Below are positions 22,603 through 34,380 of a stretch of DNA of 64,000 nt, one piece after another (within the stretch, counting starts at the first letter, position 1; each line of letters begins with the position of its first letter). Origin of the DNA: Myotis daubentonii (taxonomy: Eukaryota; Chordata; Mammalia; Chiroptera; Vespertilionidae). Under the pieces are notes generated by a model, which had not been told where the DNA came from, did not search any database, and was given only the letters and a program-made list of their open reading frames with translations. Position numbers and translations under genes: made by a program. The DNA is taken from the NCBI RefSeq assembly GCF_963259705.1, contig NC_081861.1, positions 106,942,102 through 107,006,101 of the forward strand, written 5' to 3'.

Positions 22603-23157
22603 TCAAAAATGGGTGTTGAATTTTGTCAAACGCTTTTTCTGCATCAATTGATATGACCATGTGTTCTTTTCTTTCAATTTGTTTATGTGATGTATCACGT
22701 TTATTGATTTGCGGATATTGTACCATCCTTGCATCCCTGGGATAAATCCTACTTGGTCGTGGTGTATGATCTTTCTGATGTACTGCTGGATCCGATTTGC
22801 TAAGATTTTTTTGAGGATTTTGGCATCTATGTTTATGAGGGATATTGGCCTGTAATTCTCTTTCATTGCGTTGTCTTTACCTGGTTTTGGTATTAATGTG
22901 ATGCTGGCTTCATAGAATGAGCTTGGGAGTGCTCCTTCCTCTTGGATTTTTTGTAGTAGTCTGAGGAGGATAGGTTTTAGTTCTTCCTTGAATGTTTGGT
23001 AAAACTCCCCTGTGAGGCCGTCTGGTCCTGGGCTTTTGTTTGCTGGAAGCTTTTTGATGACTGCTTCAATTTCTTCCATAGTTATTGGCCTATTGAGCTT
23101 TTTAGATTCTTCCTGATCAAGTTTTGGAATGTTGTATTTTTCTAGGAATATGTCCAT
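22603..23157 (-). pseudogene. L1 ORF2 RT N-terminal part (184 codons)
   Basis: It contains the L1 RT fingers/palm entry: [20 protein letters not shown], then LIPKPGKD, then [24 protein letters not shown] and [20 protein letters not shown]. These are canonical RT motifs 0-2 of non-LTR retrotransposons. The frame is lost after [11 protein letters not shown] by an indel near 22600. Together with 20611-22326 it forms one decayed ORF2. Confidence 0.85.
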
Positions 23158-23241
23158 TTCCTCCAGGTTGTCCTAGACCATATTTTATCTAGGCTCAAGG
23201 ATAGGACACATTTCCTTTATTCATGAAAATATTCTCATGTG

Positions 23242-23468
23242 GCCGAAACCGGTTTGGCTCAGTGGATAGAGCGTCAGCCTGCGGACTGAAGGGTCCCAGG
23301 TTTGATTCCGGTCAAGGGCATGTACCAGGGTTGTGGGCACATCCCCAGTGGGAGATGTGCAGGAGGCAGCTGATCGATGTTTCTCTCTCATCGATGTTTC
23401 TAACTCTCTGTCCCTCTACCTTCCTCTCTGTAAAAAATCAATAAAATATATTTTTTTAAAAAATAAAA
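23242..23468 (+). repeat. Young VES SINE
   Basis: It begins GCCGAAACCGGTTTGGCTCAG. Box A and box B (GGTTTGATTCC) are present; the tail is AATCAATAAAATATA plus A/T-rich run. Target duplication AAAATATTCTCATGTG at 23226-23241 and 23469-23484 is perfect. Confidence 0.95.
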
Positions 23469-23712
23469 AAAATATTCTCATGTGCTTTCAGTAGGCTATG
23501 GAGTAGGGAGAAAGGTAAACTTATTTGGGTGGACCAACTAACAAAATTTAAGAGGGAATGATTCATTCATTCTGTGCCTGTTTCTACTTTGTGAGTTGAC
23601 TGAAGGAAAAAGAATAGAGATTTGGCTTATCATAGTCAATTAGTAAAGGAATCTCCATCATACCAGTCCTAAAAGGACCCTAATAAGAAATTGATGTAAA
23701 AAGTTGAGGTGA

Positions 23713-23978
23713 TGCTCTAACCAGTTTGGCTTAGTGGATAGAGCATTGGCCTGTGGACTGAAGTGTCCCAGGTTCTATTCCGGCCCAGGGCATGCACCTC
23801 AGGTGCAGGCTCAATCCCCAGCCCTTGTCAGGGCTTGCGTGAGAGGAAACCAATCAATGTATTTCTTTCACATCCATGTTTCTCTCTCTCCGTCTCTCCC
23901 CCTCCCTTCCACTCTCTCTAAAAATCAATGGAAAAAATATCCTCAGGTAAAGATTAACAACAATAACAACAACAAAAT
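23713..23978 (+). repeat. Older VES-like SINE
   Basis: Box A-like TGGCTTAGTGGATAGAGCA and box B-like GGTTCTATTCC are visible. The middle differs from young VES (CAGCCCTTGTCAGGGCTTGCG). The tail contains (CAA)n. Target duplication GTTGAGGTGA at 23703-23712 and 23979-23988. Confidence 0.85.
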
Positions 23979-25639
23979 GTTGAGGTGAGAAGATGAGCAG
24001 GCTTCATATTCTGCTGTTGACAACTCTTTGTAGTATTTTATTCTCATTCCAAATTTATGTTTGTTGTGATAGAATAGCCTCTGTTTAGTAAGATTCAATC
24101 TTTTATTAAGGACTGTTCGTTGTTAATTATATTTTAGTTAACAGATAATTTCATGTGGATCTTAAATACACAGAGTTCTCATGTACATTCTTGGGATTAG
24201 TGGCTAGAAAGCACTGTTTTAATACAAATCAGAATTGATTGATCCAAGATGGCGGCCAACAGGATGGCAGTGCAGAAGAGAATGTGAGTGAGGGAGGGAG
24301 TGAAAGGGGAGTGAGTGGACATGTGGGGCATGTGTGTATGTGGGAGTGAGGGACAGTTATTATCTGCAGGACTGTTGGGGGCTGGCAGATCAGGCCCTAC
24401 TAGCCGGACAGCCTCTACTACCACTGCAATCTCTCCCAGGGTGGCCGGCTCTGCCACAGAGACCATGCCATCTTGAAGGGGAGAGTGGCTGTGACTGGGA
24501 GTCCAGCCTCACCTCCACCCAGGGAGACCTCAGACACCACCCGGGACCCTACAGCCAAACCAGCCAGGGACCAGCTGCCTTGGCTGTGAATCCATGAACA
24601 CGGAGACTCTAAGCTCCCCAGTCATAAGCCCCTAAAATTTGTCCAGGGGGAGACAAAATAGGTGGACATGTCCTGCACATTCTCATGGAGCAGATAGAAG
24701 AAACAGTTGAACCAAATAACATCCACCTGGAATTGGCAAATTAAACACAGCTGGAGAGAAAATCCATGGCCTGAAAGGACAGAGGACACCTGGATAAAGG
24801 ATTGGAGATCTGGGTTAGAGAGAGAGACATGAGCAACTGGGACTAAAGGGTCAGAAGGAAACTGTGCTGTACCAAGTCCACATCCCTTGGGGACACATGT
24901 AACACTCAACCGTGGAAGGGGGTCCACAGGGCTGCTGGCAGCGGGGGACTCTACATCTAAGTCCACAGACATGGGAACCTGCACCCAGAAAGGCAGCTAG
25001 AAGTTCTGCACTGGCTGCACAGTGCTAGGGGGAGAGAAACGTACAGCAACGTGGTTACTCTGTCTATATTTTCCTTTCTTTTACTCACTAAACCCAGTAC
25101 ATAGGATCTTTCAATTACAAACACTCACAGAGGCTGAGATGCAGGGTAAGGTGGTTTTGTGGAAGCTGGGGAGCAAAAAGGGAGAGGCGACAAGGAAGCC
25201 AGCTCTGGGACGGTCCGGGCCCTCCAACTCTGAACAGCCATTTTTCTCCTGAAGACCAGGCTCCTCCTACCAGTGCAGCCTCACCCAGTTGAGAACCCAG
25301 CCTTCAGCTCAGCAGGGAAACAAGGATTCTGAACACCTCCAGGGACCCCTCAGGATTGAGGAGCCATTTGGTCCTAGAAACTAATACAGAAACACCGCCA
25401 CCTCGAGCCCATGTCAGAAATAGATGCTTCTCTAAATAACACTGAACGCAGGCAGAAAAACAAAGTGGGCAGATCCCACCTGCCTGAAACCAAGGCTGTG
25501 GAGTCTGAAACAGAGGAGCAGTGGATCACTGGGAACTTCAACATGGTGCTTATTACCTAACAGGAAACTAAGACGTGGCAGAAAGAACAGTAGAGAGGGG
25601 AATAAACCAGCCCCTTGGATCATTAAAATTCAGCTGAAG

Positions 25640-26276
25640 TGAATGACACTTCACTACTTTATTTTTTATCTTTTACTTAAGAAATTAAGTTTTTTTTCTT
25701 TATTTTGTGTTTTATTTTTTATTTATTTATTATCATTATTTTTAACCTTTTATTTTTTTTGGGGGGGGGGGATTAGTGTTCTACATTCTAGTTTTATTTT
25801 TTTATCATTATTTTACTTTATCTTATTTTTTCCTTTTTGCCAACCTTTTCTTCCCTATTTCTCCCTTTTCCATCCTGTTTCTCTTCTCATGTTCCTGCTT
25901 TAGTTTTTCTCTCTCCTTTCTTTTTACTCCTTTTAAAAAGTTGATCTTTATCTCCTTTATTGATGCATTAATATTATAGTAATCTGTTGGCTTACTCACA
26001 TATCTAATTTCCTCTCTCCTGCCCCAAGTACATGCACCCTTCTCTTTTCTCTTTCATTGCTAACCAATTATTTTTCTTATTGTTTGTTTGTTTTCTTGTT
26101 TTTGCTTCTATTTTATGCTTTTGTTTCTCCTCTCCTCTCTTGTTCTCTTCTACTAATAGTTTAATTAGTTTCACTCACCAAACTCAGGCCTATCTGCTCT
26201 CTATTCTCCTTTTCCAAAAATAGATAAATATATACATAGATAGATTAAAGAAAGGGGAACATTTTTTATATATCTA
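25640..26276. other. T/pyrimidine-rich part of the L1 5' UTR
   Basis: Strong T-richness with TTTTATTTTT and TTTCTCTTCT runs between 25640 and 26220, continuing after the Helitron at 26750-27060. The hydrophobic open frames across it follow from T-rich codons (Phe, Leu) and are not taken as genes. Confidence 0.5.
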
Positions 26277-26745
26277 CTAGAGGCCCACTGCATGGATTTG
26301 TGCATCTGTGGGGTCCCTAGGCCTGGCCTGCAAGGATTGGCTGAAACTGACAGTTCTGTAGTAGTGCTGAAGCAGCAGGCAGCCGGGGAGGAGCCCAAAT
26401 CTGGGCCGGGCATCCCACTGCTCCCGCTCATCCTGGCACTGCTGCACCTGCCACCACCACAACCCGGTAGGCTCATTGCCACTCTGCTGCAGTCTCTAAG
26501 CTGGCCCAATCCCTGTCCCACTCCAGATGGGGGAGGTGCACACAGGGGGAATGTTCATGGAAGAGGCTCATGACACTGTAGCTTCACTTGCCAGCCATGA
26601 GACCAGAGTCTGGCACCCATTGGTCAGCTGAGCAGCGCTCCTGCCATGGGAGTGCACTAACAACCAGGGGGAGCTCCTGCATTGAGCGTCTGCCCCCTGG
26701 TAGTCAGTGAGCATCATAGCTACTGGCCGATCAGCCGAATGGTAC
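26277..26745 (-). mobile_element. HeliBat-like Helitron in the L1 5' UTR
   Basis: The left end is CTAGAGGCCCACTGCATGGATTTGTGCA, with a mutated hairpin. The interior GCATTGAGCGTCTGCCCCCTGGTAGTCAGTG is shared with 10514-10839 and 54134-54597. The expected right terminus TATATAGGA is not clear, so the 5' end is placed at about 26745 and may be truncated. Confidence 0.75.
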
Positions 26746-27243
26746 GTATATTTTTAAATTATTTTTCATTTTTATTGGGTGTTTTGTTTTTTACTTTTCT
26801 TCATATACACTCATTCTCTTTCTACCTCCTTTATACTGAATCATGGCCATTCTTCCATTCATTCAATTCCTTGAATTATCTTCTGGAAATAAGTTCTGCC
26901 TATTCAGATTCAGTCCCCCCCCCCCCTCTTTTTTCTGGGTGTTTGTTGTTTGCATTTTTTGGTTCATTTGTTGGTTTTATGGAGTTTACTCCTGATATAT
27001 GTATATCTTTCCCCTTCTTTTTTTTTCTTTTCTTTTCTCCCTAACCCTTTTATCCTTCTCTCAATATTATTTTTGTGCTTTTTTCTGTCCCCTAATTCTC
27101 TTGTGTTCAACTTTATTTGGAGTTATCAATGTCATGAATACATTTGTGTTTTGTTCCCTCTGTATCATGTCTTGTTGAGTTGTATCTTTTGCCTTTTTGT
27201 CAATGTGGTAGAGAGTGAGCCATATAAGCAGAAATCCTGAGAT

Positions 27244-28365
27244 GAGCAAAAAATAGGAAGACAAAGAAACAGCCCCCATATGAAAGAAAAGGAGGAATCA
27301 CCAGAAAAGGAAGTAAAAGACATGGAGGCAAGCATTTTGTCACAGAAAGAATTCAGAGCAATGGTCATAAGGATGCTGAAAAGGATGAAATACAAATTAA
27401 ACAACCTGTGAAAAAATCAAGAGGAAATGAAAAAGAACCAAGAAGAAATGAAAAATGACATAACTACAATAAAGAATACAATAGAAAGCATCAACAGTAG
27501 AATAGAAGCTGAGGACTGCATCAGAGAGCTAGGAGACAAGGTAGGAAAAAACACCCAAGCAGAGCAGCAAATGGAAAAAAACAAAAACAAAAACAAACAA
27601 ACAAACAAAACTTAAAAAGCAGGAGAGCCTAAGAGAGCTTTGGGACAACATGAAATGAAACAACATCCACATAATAGGAGTGCCAGAAGGAGAGGTAACT
27701 GAGCAAGGAATAGAAAAGGTATTTGAGGAAATAATGATAGAAAACTTCTTTGATATTGGGAAGAAAAAACTCACACAAGTCCAAGAAGCTCAGAGTCCAA
27801 AACAAGATAAACCCTAACAAATGACACCAAGACACACCATAATTAAATTTGCAAATATCAATGGCAAAGTAAGAATTTTAAAGACTGCCCAAGAGAAACA
27901 GGAAGTTACCTATAAGGGATCTCCCATTAGAGTCCCAGTGGTTCTCAACCTTCTGGCCCTTTTAATATAGTTCCTCATGTTGTGACCCAACCATAAAATT
28001 ATTTTCGTTGCTACTTCATAACTGTAATGTTGCTACTGTTATGAATCGTAATGTAAATATCTGATATACAGGATGGTCTTAGGCGACCTCTGTGAAAGGG
28101 TTGGTCGACCGCCAAAGGGGTCGCGACCCACAGGTTGAGAACCACTGCATTGGACTATCAACTTATTTTTCAACAGAAACACATCAGGCCAGAAGGGAAT
28201 GGGAATGAAATATAAAAAGTGTTGCAAAGCAAGGAACTGAATCAAAGAATACTACCCAGGAATTGAAGGTGTAATCAGGAGATTCACAGACAAGAAAGGA
28301 CTAAGGGAGTTTATTATCACCAAACCTGCAATACAAGAAATGTTAAATGGACTGCTATAAAAAGA
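27244..28365 (+). pseudogene. L1 ORF1 relic, split by SPIN
   Basis: It begins near ATGAGCAAAAAATAGGAAGACAAAG (an ORF1 start region). It continues through a coiled-coil-like stretch with Glu/Lys repeats (AAGAACCAAGAAGAAATGAAA). Next come the GTGCCAGAAGGAGAGG (RRM) and ACACCAAGACACACCATAATT regions. It is interrupted at 27936-28147, then resumes GACTATCAACTTATTTTTCAACAG to the CTD. Several frameshifts and stops; no product expected. Confidence 0.75.
27936..28147. mobile_element. SPIN-type non-autonomous hAT transposon
   Basis: Terminal inverted repeats are CAGTGGTTCTCAACCTTC (27936) and the complementary GGTTGAGAACCACTG (ending 28147). The interior matches my recollection of SPIN (SPACE INVADERS): CAGTTCCTCATGTTGTG-like start, ATTATTTTCGTTGCTACTTC, then GTCTTAGGCGACC and CCAAAGGGGTCGCGACCC near the end. 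Flanks CATTAGAG and CATTGGAC look like a decayed 8-bp duplication, with three extra bases (TCC) at the left. The L1 ORF1 around it is continuous when it is removed. SPIN elements are known to have spread among tetrapods by horizontal transfer. At 212 bp there is no transposase. Confidence 0.9.
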
Positions 28366-28772
28366 AGAAATAGGAAGGGAAGAAGGAACACAGGTGTAAA
28401 GAATAAAAATAGCAACAAACAAATACCTATCAATAATAACCTCAAAAGTAAATGGATTAAAAGCTCTAATATAAAGGCATAGGGTAGCTGAAAGGATAAG
28501 AAAACATGGCCCATGTATCTACTGTCTATAAGAGGAAAACTTCAAAAAAAGGACTCACACAGACTGATAGTGAAGGGATGGAATACATTTTTCAGACAAA
28601 TAGAAATGAAAAAAATATCTGGGGTAGCAATACTTATATCTGACAAAATAGACCTCAAAATGAAGGCCATAACAAGAAATAAGAAAGGTCACTTCATAGT
28701 ACAAAAGGGAGCAATTCAACAACAGGATATAACTCTGGTAAACATATATGCACACAATGCAGGAGCACCTAA

Positions 28773-28774
<2 letters not shown>

Positions 28775-28809
<35 letters not shown>
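28775..28809. repeat. (AC)n microsatellite
   Basis: About 17 AC units inside the L1 endonuclease relic, expanded from the ACACACAC seed in the codons for the AYAPNA... region. The open frames with long Thr-His runs are artefacts of it. Confidence 0.95.
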
Positions 28810-28814
<5 letters not shown>

Positions 28815-29249
28815 CACACCAAAAAAACAAACAAACAAACAAAAAACTTCTGGGAGATACCACCACAGGAGAGATTGACAACAATATGATCATAGAAGGG
28901 GACTTTAGTACCCCATTGACACCACTGCATAAATCCTCTAAACAAAAAATCAGCAAAAAAAATCAATCCAAAATGACTCACTAGAACAGATGGAATTAAT
29001 TGATATCTTCCAAACATTTCATGCCAGAGCTACAAAATATACATTCTTCTAAATAGACCACATATTCAGGCATAGGCAAAGTCTTTTCAAATTCAAGAAG
29101 ATAGAAAGAATATCAAGCATCTTCTCAGATCACAATGGCATAAAAATAGAAATCAACTACACTAAAAGCAATGGTGAAAAAAAGACACGTGAAAACCAAA
29201 TAGCATGCTATTAAACAATGATTGGGTTACCAAAGGGATCAAAGAAGAA

Positions 29250-29606
29250 ATATGCAAGTGAAATAAGCCAGTCAATGAAGGAAAAATAATACTACATGAT
29301 CTCACTCATTCATGGATAATAGAGACCAGTATAAACTTTTGAACAATAATAGATACAGAGGCAGAGCTGCCTCAAACAGATTGTCAAACTGCAGTGGGAA
29401 GGCCAGGGAGGGTTGGGGGGCAGGAGGGAGGGGGGTAAGAGATCAACCGAAGGACTTGTATGCATGCATATAAGCATAAACAATGGACATAAGACACTGG
29501 GGGGTAGGGGAGGCCAGGGGATTGTCAAGGGCGAGGGGGAAAAAAGGACACATATGTAATACCCTTTGTAATACTTTAAGCAATAAAAAATAAAAAATAA
29601 ATAAAA
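29250..29606 (+). mobile_element. Younger, strongly truncated L1 3' end inside the old L1
   Basis: The host text runs up to AAAGAAGAAATATGCA, then jumps to GTGAAATAAGCCAGTCAATGAAGG (an ORF2 end about 3.5 kb downstream). A 3' UTR with AGAGATCAACCGAAGGACTTG and AATAAAAAATAAAAAATAAA tail follows. Host ORF2 resumes at about 29607 (CATCCCAGTAACCAATATAATG). The 3' UTR is nearly the same as that of the 20084-23170 L1, so the subfamily is young. Confidence 0.8.
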
Positions 29607-32458
29607 AGCATCCCAGTAACCAATATAATGAAAACACAACAATCCAAAATCTATGGGACACAGTGAAAGCAATCTTGAGAGGGAAGTTCATGGTTCTACA
29701 GGCCTATCTCAAAAAACAACAAAAATGATAATAAATTATCTAATCCTACATCACAACCATTAGAAAGAGAGCAACAATAAAAACCCAGAGAAAGCAGAAG
29801 GTAGGAAATAATAAAGATCAGAGCGAAAATAAATGAGATAGAGACCAAAAAAAAAAAACCAATAAAAAAGATCAATAAAACCAAGAACAGGTTCTTTGAA
29901 AGGATATACAAGATTGATGAACCTCTCACCAGGCTCTCCAAGAAACAAAGAGAGAAGACCCAAATAAACAAAATCAGAAATGAAAGCGGTGAAGTAACAA
30001 CTGACCCCACAGAAATACAAAGGATTATGAAAAAATACTATAAACAACTCTATTCCAACAAACCAGACAACCCAGAGAAATGGGCATATTCTTAGAAAAA
30101 TACAAGATTCCAAAACTCAATCAGGAAGAATTAAAAAAATCTGAATAGGCTGATAACTACTGAAGAAATGGAAGCAGTAATCAAAAATCTTTCAGCAAAC
30201 AAAAGCCCTGGTTTGGATGGCATTACAGGGGAGTTCTACCAAGCACGCAAAGAACTAAAACCTATTCTCCTCAGACCATTCCAAAAAATTCAAGAAGAAG
30301 ACACACTTCCAAGCTCTTTCTATGAAGCCTACACTACCCTAATTCCAAAACCAGATAAAGACACCACAAAGAAAGAGAACTATAAAACAGCATCTTTAAT
30401 GAACTAAAATCCTCAACAAAATTCTAGCAAATCAGATCCAGCATTACATTAGAAAGATCATACACCATGACCAAGTGGGATTCATTCCAGGGATGCAAGG
30501 CTGCTACAATATCCACAAACAAAGAAATGGATACATCACATAAATATATTGAGAGATAAAAAAATCACATAATCATATCAATTGATGCAAAAGAAACATT
30601 TGACAAAACCCAATACTCTCTCTTGATAAAAACTCTCAACAAAGTGGAAATAGAGGAATCATACCTCAACATAAAAACAGCCTCATATGACAGACCTATA
30701 GACAACATCATACTCAATGGGCAAATACTAAATTCATTTCCCCAAAGTGCAGGAACAGGACAAGGATGACCGCTTTCACCAATACTGTTCAAAATAGTAC
30801 TGGAAGTGCTAGCCATAGCAAACAGACTAGTAGAAGAAATAAAAGGCATACAAATTGGAAAAGAAGACATAAAACTGTCATTGTTTGCAGATGAAATGAC
30901 ATTATACATAGAAAACCCCCAAAACTCTATCAAAAACCTATTAGACTTAATAAATGAATTCAGCAATGTAGCAGGATACAAAATTAACACTCAGAAATCC
31001 ATGGCTTTTTTATACATCAATAATGAACTCACAGAAATAAAAACAAATAAACAATCCCATTTACCATTGTACCAAAAAATTAAGATAGTTAGGAATAAAC
31101 TTAACTAAGGAGGTAAAAGACCTATATTCAAAAAACTGCAGGACATTGAAAAAAAAAAAAACAGATAGAGGAAGACATAAACAAATGGAAGAACATACCA
31201 TGTTCATGGATTGGTAGAATCAAATCATTAAAATGTCCATACAACCCTAAGCAATTTATAGGTTCAATGTCATCCCTATTAAAATACCAAAGACATATTT
31301 CACAAACCTAGAAAAAACTCTCCAAAAATTCATCTAGGGAAAAATAAGACATTGAAGAGCCATGGTAATCCTAAGAAAGAACAAAGTTGGAGGGATCACA
31401 ATACCAGGTATCAAGCTATATTAAAAAGCCCTTGTTCTCAAAACTGCCTGGTACTGGCACAAGAACAGACATATAGACCAATGGAACAGAACAGAGAACC
31501 CAAAAATTGACTCAAGTCATTATGCTCAATTGATATTTGGCAAAGGAGGCAAGAGCATACAATGGAGTCAAGACAGTCTCTTCAATAAATGGTGCTAGGA
31601 AAATTGGTCAGATACATGCAAAAAATGAAACTAGATCACCAACTTACACCATACACAAAAATAAATGCAAAATTGATAAAGAACTTAAATGTAAGGCAGG
31701 AAACCATAAAAATCCTACAAGACTCCATAGGCAGCAAAATATCAGGCATATGTTGTAGCAATGTCTTTATCGATACAGCTCCTAGGAAGTGGAAATTAAG
31801 GAGAAAACCAAAGAGACTACTTCGAAATGAAGAGCTTCTCCACAGCAAAAGAAACCATCAACAAAACAACAAGAAAGCCCACTAAATCGGAGAACATGTT
31901 TGCCAATGCTATCTCAGATAAGGGTTTAAACTCAAAAATTTGCAGGGAACTCATACAACTTAACAAAACGAAGATAAACAATCGGATAAAAATTGGGCAA
32001 AGGGCCTAAATAGACACTTTTTCAAAGAGGACATAAAGAAGAGTGAGAGACATATGAAAATATGGTCAAACTCACTTATCATATGAGAGATGCAAATCAA
32101 AACTACAATGTGGTACCATCTCACACCTGTCAGAATGGCTATCATCAACAAATCAACAAACGACAGGTGCTTGTGAGGATGTGGAGTAAAAGGAACCCTC
32201 CTGCACTGCTGGTGGGATTGCAGACTGGTGAAGCCACTGTGGAAACAGTATGGAGTTTCCTCAAAAGTTAAAAATGTAAATTCCATTTAACCCAGTAATC
32301 CCACTTCTAGTAATACAGTATATCCCAATAAACTAGAAACACCAATCAGAAAGAATATATGCACCCTATGTTCATAGCATCACAATTTACAATAGCTAAG
32401 ATTTGGAAACAGCCTAAGTGCCCATCAGCAGATGAGTTGAATAAAAAAATGTGGTACA

Positions 32459-32706
32459 GCCCTGACTGGTTACAGCTCAGTGGATAGAGCGTCAGCCAGC
32501 GGACTGAAGGGCTCCGGGTTCGATTCCGGTCAAGGCCATGTACCTTGGTTGTGGGCACATCCCCAGTGGGAGGTGTGCAGGAGGCAGCTGATCGATGTTT
32601 CTCTCTCATCAATGTTTGTTTCTAACTCTCTATCCATTTCCCTTCCTCTCTGTAAAAAAAATCAATAAAATATATTTAAAAAACAAAACAAAACAAACAA
32701 ACAAGC
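32459..32706 (+). repeat. VES SINE
   Basis: Box A-like CAGCTCAGTGGATAGAGCG and box B GGTTCGATTCC are present. The tail is AATCAATAAAATATA, then (AAAAC)n/(AAAC)n. Target duplication GTGGTACA (32451-32458 and 32715-32722) lies within L1 ORF2 text. Confidence 0.9.
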
Positions 32707-33110
32707 AAAAAACTGTGGTACATCTACACAATGGAATACTATGCTGCTATAAAAAAGGAATTTTTAACATTTGCAACGGCATGGATGGACCTGGAGAGCA
32801 TTACGCTAAGCAAAATAAGCCAGTGGGAGAAACATAAATATCACATGATCTCACTCATATGTGGGATATAATGATCAACATAAAATGATGAATAAAATTA
32901 GATCCAGAGATAAGGTAGCACTGAACAGACTGTCCAATCTCAGAGAGAAGGCAGGGGAAGTGGGAGTTAAGAGATCAACCAAAGGACTTGCATACATGCA
33001 TATTAGCATAATAATGGACACAGACACTGTGGTGGTGGGGGCTTGTTCTGAGAAGTGGGAGTAACCAGGGCGAGTGGTCAATAGGGGAAAAAGGAGACAT
33101 TTGTAATAAT

Positions 33111-33480
33111 TCCTATATAATATGAACCTACTATGCTGTGTCCATTTGTCTGGTTGTCCCTTCAACCAAGCAACACATATTATGCTAATGATATGCTAAA
33201 GCCACTCAACAGCGTGTTATGATGTGCACTGACCACCAGGGAGAAGTCGACAGGTTGGCCAATCGCTATGACATGCATTGACCACCAGGGGGAAGATGCT
33301 CCAATCAGTAGATTAGCTTGCAGTTGGGATCTAGCTGATTGGGACTGAGCAAGATGGGCTGGACACACCTTGGGGCCCTCTCAAGGTTCCTCCCAGGATG
33401 GCCAACCTCCCACGTCCCTCCCCAGCTCTGATAGTGCACCAGTGAGGTTCCTGAGCCTAGCCTGTGCCTTTCACATTTGT
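33111..33480 (+). mobile_element. HeliBat-like Helitron, 3' end lost
   Basis: The start TCCTATATAATATGAACCTACTATGC follows the L1 3' UTR text GTAATAAT. The interior has CACTGACCACCAGGG, GTTAGCTTGCAG and GGGACTGAGCAAGATGGGC, all shared with 40716-41137. No hairpin or clear CTAG terminus follows. The end is put where similarity fades (about 33480); a CTAG at 33502-33505 may be coincidence. Confidence 0.75.
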
Positions 33481-34380
33481 AAGTGAAATAGAATAAAGTT
33501 CCTAGAAATATATTCAAAAATATATAATAAACTGAATTTTAACAAAGGTACAAATACTCTCCAATAAAAAAAAAATGATAATCTTTTCAACACATGGTAC
33601 TAGAAAAATTGGAACCCTCAATGAAAAAATTTGAACATAGAAACAGATCTTATACCTTACAGAAAATTTAGCTGAAAATGAATCATGGACGTAAATATAA
33701 ATATACAACTATGACTTACAGAATAAAACATAGAGAAAAAATCTACATGGCCTTGGGTTTTGTTAGGAGTTTTTAGTTACAACATCTAAAGCACAATATA
33801 AGAAATTTAAAAATGATAAATTGGACTTTATTCAAATTAAATAATTTTGCTCCGTGAAACACTGTTCATAGAAGGAAATGGTAAGCTGGAGAATGAGAGA
33901 ATATTTTCAAATTCAAAACATTTAAAGGATTCTTAAAACTGAACAATAATAAAACAAACAATCTGATTAAAATGAGGAAAAGAAATATAAAGACACCTTA
34001 ACAAAGAAGATATATGCTTGTCAAGAATTTATTTTTTTTATTAAATCTTTATTGTTCAGATTATTACATTTGTTCCTTTTTTCCCCCCCATAACTCCCCT
34101 CCTCCCAGTTCCCGCCCCACCCTCCTCCCTCACTCCCCACCCACTGTCCTCATCCATAGGTGCACGATTTTTGTCCAGTCTATTCCCACATCCCCCACAC
34201 CCCTTTCCCCCCCAAGAATAGTCAGTCCATTCCCTTTCTATGTCCCTGATTCTATTATAATCAACAGTTCATTCTGTTCATCAGATTATTTATTCACTTG
34301 ATTCTTAGATTCACTTGTTGATAGATGCATATTTGTTGTTCATAATTTGTATCTTTACCTTTTTCTTCCTCTTCCTCTTC

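Larger units (their letters stand above)
20084..23170 (-). mobile_element. 5'-truncated LINE-1 with 3'-transduced sequence
   Basis: Target duplication TCCTAGACCATAT lies at 20071-20083 and 23171-23183. The right copy continues TTTT/AT, an L1 endonuclease cleavage site. On the minus strand the element reads ORF2 from within the RT domain (23170) to the 3' UTR and a first A-rich tail (about 20345-20310). About 215 bp of unrelated DNA follow, then ATTAAA (complement near 20109) and a second A-tail (20084-20092) next to the duplication. The arrangement is diagnostic of read-through past the weak L1 poly(A) signal. Confidence 0.85.
28400..32850 (+). pseudogene. L1 ORF2 relic
   Basis: Endonuclease part: YLLSIRGKLQKKDSHRL and TLVNIYAHNAGAPKY near 28515-28780. 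RT part: NKSPGLDGITGEFYQ near 30190 and [10 protein letters not shown] near 30880, where the usual FADD box reads FADE. C-terminal part runs from 31440 to 32800 and ends near AATACTATGCTGCTATAAAAAAG. Numerous stops and shifts. A younger L1 end and a VES SINE split it. Confidence 0.8.
24237..33110 (+). mobile_element. Old near-full-length LINE-1 with five nested insertions
   Basis: The 5' end carries CCAAGATGGCGGC. The 5' UTR runs to about 27240, an ORF1 relic to about 28365 and an ORF2 relic from about 28400 to 32850. The 3' UTR reaches 33110, where it is cut by a Helitron. Insertions, all younger, are: Helitron 26277-26745, SPIN 27936-28147, L1 3' end 29250-29606, VES 32459-32706 and Helitron 33111 onward. 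Frames are broken by many stops, so the copy is dead. Confidence 0.8.

Noticed and set aside
24334..25252. Short GC-richer frames near 24.3-25.3 kb as possible exons
   Set aside because: They fall in the L1 5' UTR that starts at the AAGATGGCGGC motif.
25643..27240. Hydrophobic frames resembling membrane proteins
   Set aside because: T-rich L1 5' UTR generates Phe/Leu codons; no start context, homology or conserved order.
28513..29017. Frames with Thr-His or Cys-Val runs
   Set aside because: Reading through an (AC)n microsatellite within an L1 ORF2 relic.
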